Shown piece after piece: positions 1-5,584 of a stretch of DNA of 7,409 bases (positions within the stretch are counted from its first letter, which is position 1; every line of letters begins with the position of its first letter). Origin of the DNA: Clostridia bacterium (GTDB lineage Bacteria; Bacillota_A; Clostridia; Oscillospirales; Acutalibacteraceae); contig JAFXNY010000150.1 of assembly GCA_017529165.1 (NCBI GenBank), forward strand, positions 1 through 7,409. The letters are read 5' to 3'. Under the pieces are notes generated by a model, which saw only the letters and a list, made by a program, of their open reading frames with translations, did not search any database and was not told the origin of the DNA. Both the position numbers and the translations under genes were made by a program.

Positions 1-2479
1 CAAGGTTGCCGGCATGGACGCCTTTTTCTATGGCCTTTTTGCTTGCTGCCGCTACAAAGGTTATTTTATCTTCGCCCTTTGCCGCAAGTAATAAAACTAT
101 ATTGTCATTTTTATCTCTGAGACTGTCCGCCATTTTTTTAAGTTCATCAGCACCGGTTTTATCAAAAGCCGCCGCCGCTACACGAATATCCCCAATAGTA
201 ACTGCATTATCCAAAATAGAGTTTGCTTTGCCTGCCGCAAGGCGGGCAGAGAGCGCCTCTATCTGCTTTTGGTTCTCTTTACTGGCAGCAACAGACGACT
301 CAGCTTTTTGAGCTATATCAAAGAGGGAACATTTAAGAATATCGGCTGTAGCTTTAATCAAAAACTCATATTCGCCGAAAAGCTTTAAGAAACCGTTTCC
401 GGTAACTGCGGTTATTCTGCGAACACCTGCGGCAATACCGCTTTCCGCCGTTATCTTAAACAGACCGATTTTTGATGTGTTATCAACATGTGTGCCGCCG
501 CAGAACTCTACTGAAAAGTCTCCACAGGATACAACCCTTACAACATCACCGTATTTTTCGCCGAAAAGTGCCATAGCGCCGAGTTTCTTTGCCTCTTCAA
601 TCGGCATTTCACGGCTTATAACATCTATGCCTTTTAGTATTACTTCATTTACCTTGTTTTCTACTGCTTTTATTTCTTCGCTTGATAGGGCAGAGAAGTG
701 TGTAAAGTCAAATCGGAGCTCTTTCTCGTTTACAAGCTGACCTGCCTGCTCAACATGATTTCCGAGAGTATCGCGCAGAGCGGCTTGAAGTAAATGCGCC
801 GCCGTGTGATTTGCACGGATTTTATTTCGGCGCCCGGTATCTATACAGGCGTTAACACTGTCTCCTACAGCAATTTCACCTTTAACCTTAACCGAGTGCA
901 TGAAAACTCCTGACGAGTTTTTCTTAACATCAGTAACAGTGAGTGTTGCTTTATCTGCCTTAATTTCACCCGTATCTGCTACCTGGCCGCCGCTTTCTGC
1001 ATAGAAAACGGTTTTATCGAGTATAATAATCGCATTTTCATTATTTGCTTTATTGGTGTGTTCGCCGTTTACAACAATATCAATTATAGTTGCCTTGCAA
1101 GAATTGTCAGCGTATCCTAAAAACTCGGTTTTGGCGATACCATCAAAGCTTAAATCGTTACTGCTCCAGCTCTCACCGTCCTCCGCTTTTCTTGAAGAGC
1201 GGGCAAGCTCACGCTGGCGGAGCATTAGTTTATTAAAGCCGTCTTCATCAACCGTCATACCGTTTTCGGCGAGGATATCTTTTGTAAGGTCGAGCGGGAA
1301 ACCGTAGGTATCATAGAGCTTGAATGCGTCTTCACCCGAAAGCTTGCCGCCGTTTTTCATAAGTTCGCCTAAAATACTAAGCCCCTGGTCGATAGTTTTT
1401 GCAAAGCTTTCCTCTTCACTTAAAATAACCTTTTTGATTATTTCCTGCTTTTCAAATATTTCGGGATATCCTGCCTTGTTTTCGCTTATTACTGAATCTG
1501 CAATCTCGCACAGGAATGGCTTTTTGATGCCAAGTAATCTTCCGTGTCTTGCCGCACGGCGCAATAATCTTCTTAAAACATAACCTCTGCCTTCGTTAGA
1601 GGGGATGATACCGTCACTTATCATAAAGGTTGCGGCTCTTGCGTGGTCGGTTATGGCACGGATTGAAATATCCGTGTTTGTATCTTTTCCGTAGGTTTTG
1701 CCTGAAATACGGCAAACTTCGTTTAAGGTGTTTCTGATACTATCCACCTCAAACATATTATCCACTCCCTGCATAACGCAGGCAAGGCGCTCAAGTCCCA
1801 TACCAGTGTCTATGTTTTTGTGCTCAAGCTCGGTATATGTGCCGTCACCCATATTATTAAACTGTGAAAACACATTGTTCCAGATTTCCATATATCTGTC
1901 ACAGTCACAACCCGGGCGGCAGTTTTCTTTTCCGCAACCGTATTTTTCGCCACGGTCAAAGTATATCTCACTGCATGGACCACAAGGACCTGTGCCGTGC
2001 TCCCAGAAGTTATCCTCTTTGCCGAGTTTTACGATATGGTCTGTAGGAACGCCGATTTCATCACGCCATATAGCGTATGCCTCGTCATCCTCTTCGTAAA
2101 CAGAGGGCCATAATAGGTCTTCCGGTATTTCGAGAGTTACGGTTAAAAACTCCCATGCCCATTTAATCGCCTCGTGCTTAAAGTAATCACCGAAAGAGAA
2201 GTTGCCGAGCATTTCAAAAAATGTGCCGTGCCGTGCAGTATGACCTACTCTTTCAAGGTCAGGCGTTCTTATGCACTTTTGGCAGGTGGTAACACGGTTA
2301 CGGGGCGGTGTTACCTCGCCTGTAAAGTATTTTTTCATAGGAGCCATACCGGAGTTTATAAGCAAAAGAGACTTATCGCCCTTAGGAACGAGCGAAAAGC
2401 TATCAAGTCTCAAATGCCCTTTTGACTCAAAAAAACTCAAGTATTTTTCTCTTAAATCGTTAAGTGAGGTCCATTGCAT
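1..2479 (-). CDS. alaS: Alanyl-tRNA synthetase, C-terminal end cut off by window edge
   Basis: Class II aminoacyl-tRNA synthetase that charges tRNA-Ala with alanine in the cytoplasm and hydrolyses mischarged Ser/Gly-tRNA-Ala. The minus strand reads open for 826 codons from ATG 2477-2479 to the window edge with no stop or frameshift. The N-terminus (MQWTSLNDLREKYLSFFESK) and the HGTFFEMLGNFSFGDYF and GPCGPCSEIYFDRG stretches are typical of the catalytic domain. The editing domain keeps its zinc/active-site residues: HTAAH with His558 and His562, and CGGTH with Cys660 and His664. The reading ends in the DHHA1 domain at GVHAGNL, just before the expected Gly-rich segment. The family is usually about 870-880 residues, so roughly 50 are missing. 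The start is supported by AAGGAAG (2487-2493) seven bases upstream. It is transcribed alone from the promoter at 2519-2547. Confidence 0.97.
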   Translation of the reverse strand, partial: MQWTSLNDLREKYLSFFESKGHLRLDSFSLVPKGDKSLLLINSGMAPMKKYFTGEVTPPRNRVTTCQKCIRTPDLERVGHTARHGTFFEMLGNFSFGDYFKHEAIKWAWEFLTVTLEIPEDLLWPSVYEEDDEAYAIWRDEIGVPTDHIVKLGKEDNFWEHGTGPCGPCSEIYFDRGEKYGCGKENCRPGCDCDRYMEIWNNVFSQFNNMGDGTYTELEHKNIDTGMGLERLACVMQGVDNMFEVDSIRNTLNEVCRISGKTYGKDTNTDISIRAITDHARAATFMISDGIIPSNEGRGYVLRRLLRRAARHGRLLGIKKPFLCEIADSVISENKAGYPEIFEKQEIIKKVILSEEESFAKTIDQGLSILGELMKNGGKLSGEDAFKLYDTYGFPLDLTKDILAENGMTVDEDGFNKLMLRQRELARSSRKAEDGESWSSNDLSFDGIAKTEFLGYADNSCKATIIDIVVNGEHTNKANNENAIIILDKTVFYAESGGQVADTGEIKADKATLTVTDVKKNSSGVFMHSVKVKGEIAVGDSVNACIDTGRRNKIRANHTAAHLLQAALRDTLGNHVEQAGQLVNEKELRFDFTHFSALSSEEIKAVENKVNEVILKGIDVISREMPIEEAKKLGAMALFGEKYGDVVRVVSCGDFSVEFCGGTHVDNTSKIGLFKITAESGIAAGVRRITAVTGNGFLKLFGEYEFLIKATADILKCSLFDIAQKAESSVAASKENQKQIEALSARLAAGKANSILDNAVTIGDIRVAAAAFDKTGADELKKMADSLRDKNDNIVLLLAAKGEDKITFVAAASKKAIEKGVHAGNL

Positions 2480-2518
2480 AATTTTACTTCCTTAAGATAT
2501 ATTAAATAATACTGAAAT

Positions 2519-2547
2519 ATTATATAACACCCATTACTTTTTGTCAA
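2519..2547 (-). promoter_or_regulatory. Sigma-A type promoter of alaS
   Basis: On the minus strand a perfect -35 TTGACA (2542-2547) and a perfect -10 TATAAT (2519-2524) are separated by 17 bases. The start of transcription should fall near 2511-2512, giving a leader of about 32 bases before the alaS ATG. That is too short for a T-box element, which controls many aminoacyl-tRNA synthetase genes in Bacillota. The promoter lies immediately downstream of the queT terminator, so alaS appears to be a separate unit expressed strongly and without leader-based control. Confidence 0.9.
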
Positions 2548-2559
2548 TTAAAAGGCAAC

Positions 2560-2585
2560 AAAAAAGGCCGGCTAACAAGCCGGCG
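2560..2585 (-). terminator. Intrinsic terminator of the lexA-rnhA-queT operon
   Basis: On the minus strand a perfect GCCGGC stem (2579-2584 with 2567-2572) closes a six-base loop. The stem can add one flanking base pair, and six T residues follow (2560-2565). It begins 14 bases after the queT stop codon and ends 13 bases before the alaS -35 box. It therefore cleanly separates the two transcription units. Confidence 0.92.
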
Positions 2586-2598
2586 TTAAGTTTTGCTT

Positions 2599-3108
2599 TT
2601 AGTTTATATTTAAGATTTTAGGATTGTTTTTAAGCAGATAATAAAGTGCAGTGCCGAGCGTAAACATAACCGCAAGCTCGCCTATAGCTACTTCTGCCGC
2701 CGCAACCAAAAATCCTGTAAGTGAGGCACCGCCCTCGGTAAAAAATAAAGCTATTTCAAGGCCTACTATAATTCCGTTGGCTATAACAGGCATTAAAAGG
2801 GATAAAAACGGAAAGCTCTTTATTTTAACATTTCGTAAAAGGTACATAAAAACTGCCGAAATAAGCGTTGCCGATGTGCCCATTACAAGGTCTATCGGGT
2901 TAAAGGAAAATATGTTTGCTATTAGGCAACCAACGGTAAGACCCGGTATTGCCGCAGGCGTAAACAGGCAAAGCACATTAAGTGCTTCTGAAAATCTGAA
3001 CTGTATGGGGCCGTAAGCCAAATTAAAAAACGCCGCCGCATATGTAAACAGGGCGTAAAGCGCCGCTATTATTGAACTAAACACTAAAAATCTTACTTTT
3101 TTACTCAT
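2599..3108 (-). CDS. queT: QueT-family ECF transporter S component (queuosine-precursor uptake)
   Basis: A 169-residue integral membrane protein with about five or six hydrophobic segments (roughly residues 7-29, 43-67, 72-91, 98-123 and 131-158). The segment [12 protein letters not shown] (32-43), followed by [17 protein letters not shown] and [13 protein letters not shown], matches the QueT family as I know it. Family members are substrate-binding subunits of energy-coupling factor transporters. They are assigned to queuosine precursors such as preQ1 and need a shared EcfA/EcfT module, which is not in this window. The start codon overlaps the end of rnhA by 8 bases, and an AAAGGA RBS lies inside rnhA. 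No preQ1 riboswitch can fit upstream, so expression follows the lexA promoter. Family call is confident; the substrate is inferred. Confidence 0.88.
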   Translation of the reverse strand: MSKKVRFLVFSSIIAALYALFTYAAAFFNLAYGPIQFRFSEALNVLCLFTPAAIPGLTVGCLIANIFSFNPIDLVMGTSATLISAVFMYLLRNVKIKSFPFLSLLMPVIANGIIVGLEIALFFTEGGASLTGFLVAAAEVAIGELAVMFTLGTALYYLLKNNPKILNIN

Positions 3109-3559
3109 TTTCCTTTTTCCCCTTAAATCTTTGATAGTATTCTACGGCAAGCTTATCGCACCGCTCGTTTTCTTTGTGCCCGTTGTGCCCACGCACCCAG
3201 TTGAATGTTATTTCGTGCATATCGTCAAGCTTTAATAGCTCTTCCCAAAGCTCGGTGTTAAGCGCCGGTTTTTTATCAGCCTTTTTCCAACCGTTGCTTT
3301 GCCACTGCCGTGCCCAACCTAAGTTCATACCGTCGCACACATATTTTGAATCGGTAGTAAGCCTTACACGGCAGGGTTCCTTAAGGGCAGAAAGAGCTTT
3401 AATCACCGCAGTCAGCTCCATTCTGTTATTTGTGGTGTTTTCTTCGCCGCCGGACATTTCTTTTTTGCTTTTGCCGTACCTGAGTATCGCACCCCAACCG
3501 CCCGGACCCGGGTTGCCGGAACAGGCGCCGTCTGTAAATATCTCAACATATTTAAGCAT
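3101..3559 (-). CDS. rnhA: Ribonuclease HI
   Basis: A 152-residue cytoplasmic endonuclease that cleaves the RNA strand of RNA-DNA hybrids (R-loops, Okazaki primers). It is full length for bacterial RNase HI (E. coli 155). All catalytic acids are visible: Asp10 in [16 protein letters not shown], Glu48 in NNRMELTAV, Asp70 in TTDSKYV and Asp135 in ERCDKLA. The catalytic-loop His is His125 in WVRGHNGH. The basic handle ([13 protein letters not shown], about 86-98) is also present, as in the E. coli type. The ATG lies one base after the lexA stop codon, with AGGAAG (3567-3572) inside the lexA end as RBS. The stop overlaps queT. Position as second gene of a LexA-controlled operon is the notable point. 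Confidence 0.97.
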   Translation of the reverse strand: MLKYVEIFTDGACSGNPGPGGWGAILRYGKSKKEMSGGEENTTNNRMELTAVIKALSALKEPCRVRLTTDSKYVCDGMNLGWARQWQSNGWKKADKKPALNTELWEELLKLDDMHEITFNWVRGHNGHKENERCDKLAVEYYQRFKGKKENE

Positions 3560-3560
3560 A

Positions 3561-4148
3561 TCAGTACTTCCTGAACGAGCCTATAACCTTGCCGAGCACC
3601 TTTGGCTCTTTTGGGTAAATCGGCGAAAAATCAGGGTTTTCCGGCATAAATATAACCTGACCGTCCTTAATGAGCAATCGCTTTACAGTGGCACTGTCAC
3701 CGTCCATACCAATAACGATATCGCCGTTTCTGCAAGGCGCATTTTTATCGGCAATTACAATGTCCCCGTCAAGAATGCCTGCATTTTTCATACTAAGACC
3801 TACAACTTTAAGCGCAAAAAGGCCATCGGAATCACTCGTAGGGTAGGGAATATAATCTTCAATTTGTTCTACTGCTAAAATAGGTTGGCCGGCAGTGATT
3901 TTACCAACAAGCGGCACCATAGACGAATTAAAATCATCTTTAAGGCGAATTGCCCTTGAAAACTTGGCGTCCCTGACTATATAATCGTTTTCCTCAAGGA
4001 AACTGAGTATTGCGTGTACGGAAGAGGTTGAGTGAAGACCTGTAGCTTCGCATATTTCTCTTACAGTTGGCGGAAGTCCGCTTTCCAGCCGTTTTACTAA
4101 AAATCTATACACTTTTTCTTGGTTTGCACTTAAAGGGGTTCTATCCAT
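3561..4148 (-). CDS. lexA: LexA repressor (SOS regulator)
   Basis: A 195-residue transcriptional repressor of the SOS regulon that self-cleaves when bound to the RecA filament. The N-terminal winged-helix domain is visible ([12 protein letters not shown], then [20 protein letters not shown] at about 26-45, then the wing to RAIRL). The C-terminal S24-type peptidase domain follows, with cleavage bond Ala86-Gly87 in ITAGQP, nucleophile Ser119 in VGLSMKNAG and general base Lys156 in ATVKRLL. The start is placed at 4148, not at the in-frame ATG 63 bases upstream. A perfect RBS (GGGAGGA, about 4154-4160) precedes 4148, and the upstream ATG would lie within the -35 box. First gene of the operon with rnhA and queT, autoregulated through the LexA box at 4165-4178. 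Confidence 0.97.
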   Translation of the reverse strand: MDRTPLSANQEKVYRFLVKRLESGLPPTVREICEATGLHSTSSVHAILSFLEENDYIVRDAKFSRAIRLKDDFNSSMVPLVGKITAGQPILAVEQIEDYIPYPTSDSDGLFALKVVGLSMKNAGILDGDIVIADKNAPCRNGDIVIGMDGDSATVKRLLIKDGQVIFMPENPDFSPIYPKEPKVLGKVIGSFRKY

Positions 4149-4164
4149 AATAATCCTCCCTTGC

Positions 4165-4178
4165 CGAATATCTGTTCG
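4165..4178 (-). promoter_or_regulatory. LexA operator (SOS box)
   Basis: The 14-mer CGAACAGATATTCG, read on the minus strand, differs at two positions from the palindromic Gram-positive LexA box CGAACATATGTTCG (family knowledge, Bacillus type). It lies between the -10 box and the lexA RBS, over the predicted transcription start near 4176. LexA bound there should block its own operon. Confidence 0.88.
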
Positions 4179-4182
4179 ATAT

Positions 4183-4211
4183 ATTATAACAGATATATCG
4201 GTTGCTTTCAA
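4183..4211 (-). promoter_or_regulatory. Sigma-A type promoter of the lexA-rnhA-queT operon
   Basis: Minus-strand -35 TTGAAA (4206-4211) and perfect -10 TATAAT (4183-4188) have a 17-base spacer. Transcription should start near 4176, inside the LexA box, which gives a 5' leader of about 28 bases. The promoter is downstream of the terminator at 4271-4303, so lexA should not depend on the small-protein gene before it. Confidence 0.88.
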
Positions 4212-4270
4212 GTGCTTTTTTATGTTTTCTCAAAAAGATGTGGCGGACTGAAACACTTTGTATCAAAAAC

Positions 4271-4303
4271 AAAAATGCAGCCGAGCAAAGCTCAACTGCA
4301 TTT
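4271..4303 (-). terminator. Intrinsic terminator of the lexA-proximal small-protein gene (copy A)
   Basis: A 14-base-pair stem on the minus strand: AAATGCAG pairs with CTGCATTT, then two G-U pairs, then GAGC with GCTC, around a three-base loop. A broken T tract follows toward 4265. It starts about 32 bases after the stop codon of the gene at 4336-4704. The hairpin is base-for-base identical to the one after copy B. Confidence 0.87.
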
Positions 4304-4338
4304 GTTGCAATTTGCGTTAGTAGATATTTGAGGTATTA
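4271..4338 (-). repeat. 3' module of cassette A (stop codon, 3' UTR and terminator)
   Basis: A 68-base direct repeat with positions 5063-5130, with about 62 matches by eye. The first 33 bases, the terminator hairpin, are identical. The six mismatches fall in the stretch between terminator and stop codon. The end of the repeat coincides with the TAA stop of each small-protein gene. Confidence 0.9.
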
Positions 4339-4704
4339 TGGGAAAATACTGGGTCCCGGTTGAAAACCGCTTGGTGCTTCAGGGCCATTTACAACAGCAG
4401 AACTACCATCGGTCTCCGTATGGTAAACACCGTTGGTGTAATAGTTACCATCTTCATAATACGCATCGTAAAGTGGGTTAAGTAAAATGTTTGTTTTGTT
4501 CTCGTCAAACTCTGTTTGATTCCAAGTATATTGCTGGCTACCCCAGTTGATGTGCCACCTACCGTTAGCATCCGGAGCGGTTGAATCAACAGCACCGCTG
4601 TAGATATCGTAATTAGCTCCGTTACGAAGCGCAAACAAACTTGTTGCAATTACATCTTCGCTTGCAAAACGAACAACCTTAAGTTCAGGTTTAGCAATTT
4701 TCAT
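4336..4704 (-). CDS. Small protein of unknown function, cassette copy A
   Basis: A 122-residue protein I do not recognise functionally. The N-terminus starts MKIAKPELKVVRFASEDVIA and is identical over 22 residues to the gene at 5128-5523. A body with weaker similarity follows: YSGAVDS near 35-41, RWHIN near 49-53, then an aromatic and acidic stretch ending DGNYYTNG. The tail is rich in Pro, Gly and Ser. There is no signal peptide, membrane segment or cysteine. A GAGGAA RBS (4712-4717) lies seven bases before the ATG, and the gene has its own promoter and terminator, so it is a complete unit. From memory, short clostridial proteins with a KP...DVI.TS start are common and unnamed; this was not checked. 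The conserved start with a changing body resembles a leader/core layout, but no modifying enzyme or exporter is in the window. Confidence 0.85.
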   Translation of the reverse strand: MKIAKPELKVVRFASEDVIATSLFALRNGANYDIYSGAVDSTAPDANGRWHINWGSQQYTWNQTEFDENKTNILLNPLYDAYYEDGNYYTNGVYHTETDGSSAVVNGPEAPSGFQPGPSIFP

Positions 4705-4738
4705 AAATTAATTCCTCGCTTTCTAAAAAGTACAAGGC

Positions 4739-4767
4739 ATTATAACATCGGGGGGGGGTACTGTCAA
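4739..4767 (-). promoter_or_regulatory. Promoter of copy A with poly-G/C spacer, 17 bases (predicted on)
   Basis: Minus-strand -35 TTGACA (4762-4767) and -10 TATAAT (4739-4744) both match the consensus, and the spacer (4745-4761) is the optimal 17 bases. Nine of those spacer bases are a homopolymer (4750-4758, G on the plus strand). A one- or two-base slip would move the boxes out of optimal spacing. Predicted start near 4732, leader about 28 bases. Confidence 0.88.
4750..4758. repeat. Nine-base poly-G tract in the promoter spacer (copy A)
   Basis: Nine consecutive G on the plus strand, C on the transcribed-sense strand, in an otherwise A+T-rich intergenic region. The same place in copy B has seven. 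Tracts of this type are prone to slippage during replication. Confidence 0.95.
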
Positions 4768-4826
4768 GAGGTAATTTTAAGTTTTTCAGTTTTTTTCGCA
4801 TTATAGTAATTAAATCTTTTCCGAAA

Positions 4827-5042
4827 TGCCGAGCGTTTTAGAACACTCGGCAGCGATATTTGCCCTGTTGGCAAGCGATATACACAAATGGTGTGCGATA
4901 TGTGCCTGCGGCACACGATATGTCCGCTTGAGCGGACGAGGGCAAATATCATATCGCATCGAGTAAGGCAAGATATATCGCAACTGCGAAGCGGTTATAT
5001 CGCATTTTGCATTTATGCAAAATATATCGTTTTACGCCGTAA
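4827..5042. repeat. Array of short hairpins with GCGATAT / ATATCGC separators
   Basis: This gene-free stretch holds eight small inverted repeats. Stems are TGCCGAG (4827-4852), TTGCC (4860-4874), ACAC (4882-4894), GTGCC (4902-4914), GTCCGC (4922-4937), AACTGC with one G-T pair (4982-4996), ATTTTGCAT (5004-5023) and TTAC (5032-5042). In the left half hairpins are separated by GCGATAT or ACGATAT (4853, 4875, 4895, 4915). In the right half the complement ATATCGC or ATATCGT appears (4951, 4975, 4997, 5024). In addition, 4855-4866 is exactly complementary to 4939-4950. Stem sequences differ but spacing is kept at about 20-27 bases. The short open frames here look like chance. It lies after the copy B terminator and before the copy A promoter. 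Function unknown: it could be a mobile repeat, a structured RNA or a DNA structure. Confidence 0.8.
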
Positions 5043-5060
5043 TTGCAGATACTTTATAGC

Positions 5061-5095
5061 AAAAAAATGCAGCCGAGCAAAGCTCAACTGCATTT
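5061..5095 (-). terminator. Intrinsic terminator of copy B
   Basis: Same 14-base-pair hairpin as at 4273-4303 (5065-5072 pairing with 5088-5095, and the inner GAGC/GCTC). On the minus strand it runs into seven T residues (5061-5067, of which three pair). The longer T run should make it at least as strong as the copy A terminator. Confidence 0.9.
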
Positions 5096-5130
5096 ATTGC
5101 AATTTGTGTTAACAGATGTTTGCGGTATTA
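5063..5130 (-). repeat. 3' module of cassette B (stop codon, 3' UTR and terminator)
   Basis: Direct repeat of 4271-4338, about 62 of 68 bases the same and the terminator hairpin identical. It shows that the whole cassette, not only the promoter and gene start, is duplicated. Confidence 0.9.
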
Positions 5131-5523
5131 ATTACCAAAACCCGGGAAACCAGGAATGGCAGGACCAGAACCGGGGGTCGGACCGCCCGTTCCACCTTGA
5201 CCGCCGGCTTCAAATTGTACTTCAAAGGGTGCACCGTTGGTATAATACTGACTATCATTATATGTACCCAAATATGCCAGATACATTACATCGTATCCCA
5301 ATTTGTTCTTCTCTTCGTTAAACTTTTCTTCAGACCAGTTGTACAATGTTGTTGTCGTATCCATATTGACGTGCCAACCGTCAGTTTCCGGAACGACAGA
5401 ATCAATAGCTCCGCTATAAACATTGTAACTTCCGTCATTTTGAAGAACGGCAAATATACTTGTTGCAATAACATCTTCGCTTGCAAAACGAACAACCTTA
5501 AGTTCAGGTTTAGCAATTTTCAT
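5128..5523 (-). CDS. Small protein of unknown function, cassette copy B
   Basis: A 131-residue paralogue of the gene at 4336-4704. The first 22 residues are identical, with one synonymous base change. The body then diverges while keeping landmarks: YSGAIDS (copy A YSGAVDS), GWHVN (RWHIN) and QYYTNGA (NYYTNGV). The tail is longer and strongly Gly/Pro-rich (GGQGGTGGPTPGSGPAIPG) and ends FPGFGN, likely disordered. There is no signal peptide, transmembrane segment or cysteine. A GAGGAA RBS (5531-5536) lies seven bases before the ATG. Its promoter has a 15-base spacer, so this copy may be poorly expressed in the sequenced state. Function unknown. Confidence 0.85.
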   Translation of the reverse strand: MKIAKPELKVVRFASEDVIATSIFAVLQNDGSYNVYSGAIDSVVPETDGWHVNMDTTTTLYNWSEEKFNEEKNKLGYDVMYLAYLGTYNDSQYYTNGAPFEVQFEAGGQGGTGGPTPGSGPAIPGFPGFGN

Positions 5524-5557
5524 AAATTAATTCCTCACTTTCTAAAAAGTACAAGGT

Positions 5558-5584
5558 ATTATAACATCGGGGGGGTACTGTCAA
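5558..5584 (-). promoter_or_regulatory. Promoter of copy B with poly-G/C spacer, 15 bases (predicted weak or off)
   Basis: Minus-strand TTGACA (5579-5584) and TATAAT (5558-5563) are identical to those of copy A, but the spacer is 15 bases because the homopolymer has seven bases rather than nine. Sigma-70-family promoters fall off steeply at 15 bases, so low activity is predicted. Both boxes are intact, so re-expansion of the tract would restore the promoter. Confidence 0.82.
5569..5575. repeat. Seven-base poly-G tract in the promoter spacer (copy B)
   Basis: Seven consecutive G on the plus strand, flanked by exactly the same bases as the nine-G tract of copy A (ACATC before, TACTGTCAAG after). 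Confidence 0.95.

Larger units (their letters stand above)
4639..4781 (-). repeat. 5' module of cassette A (promoter, RBS and first codons)
   Basis: A 143-base direct repeat with positions 5458-5598. The only differences are three substitutions (at 4651, 4718 and 4738) and the length of the poly-G tract (9 against 7). One substitution falls in the coding part and is synonymous. Identity stops sharply after about codon 22 on one side and just upstream of the -35 box on the other. Confidence 0.93.

Noticed and set aside
1698..2099. A 133-codon plus-strand frame, and several other plus-strand frames between 6 and 2495
   Set aside because: All are antisense to alaS, which reads continuously with its editing and catalytic motifs. 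They show no RBS or family features.
3101..3560. preQ1 riboswitch ahead of queT
   Set aside because: queT begins inside the end of rnhA with no intergenic leader, and no preQ1-type hairpin and A-rich tail was seen.
3174..3878. A 234-codon plus-strand frame
   Set aside because: It is antisense to rnhA and lexA, both of which have intact catalytic motifs, and its translation has no recognisable domain.
4149..4211. An upstream in-frame ATG at 4211 that would extend LexA by 21 residues
   Set aside because: It overlaps the -35 box, has no ribosome binding site, and the added residues do not resemble LexA. The ATG at 4148 has a perfect RBS and gives the normal LexA N-terminus.
4665..4690. A GAAC...GTTC pair inside the conserved start of copies A and B as a LexA box
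   Set aside because: The half sites are separated by eight bases rather than four, and they lie within codons for LKVVRF, so they are better explained by coding sequence.
4827..5042. CRISPR array
   Set aside because: The repeated unit is only about seven bases, spacers are themselves palindromic and of uneven length, the repeat inverts halfway, and no cas gene is present.
4764..5112. Open frames of 62 and 74 codons on both strands across the hairpin array
   Set aside because: Their translations follow the inverted repeats, there is no convincing RBS, and they run into the copy A promoter or the copy B terminator.
4336..5523. RiPP or bacteriocin precursor pair
   Set aside because: The leader/core-like layout is suggestive, but the proteins lack Cys, have no GG-type leader cleavage site at the conserved boundary, and no modification, transport or immunity gene is in the window. 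Kept only as one possibility.
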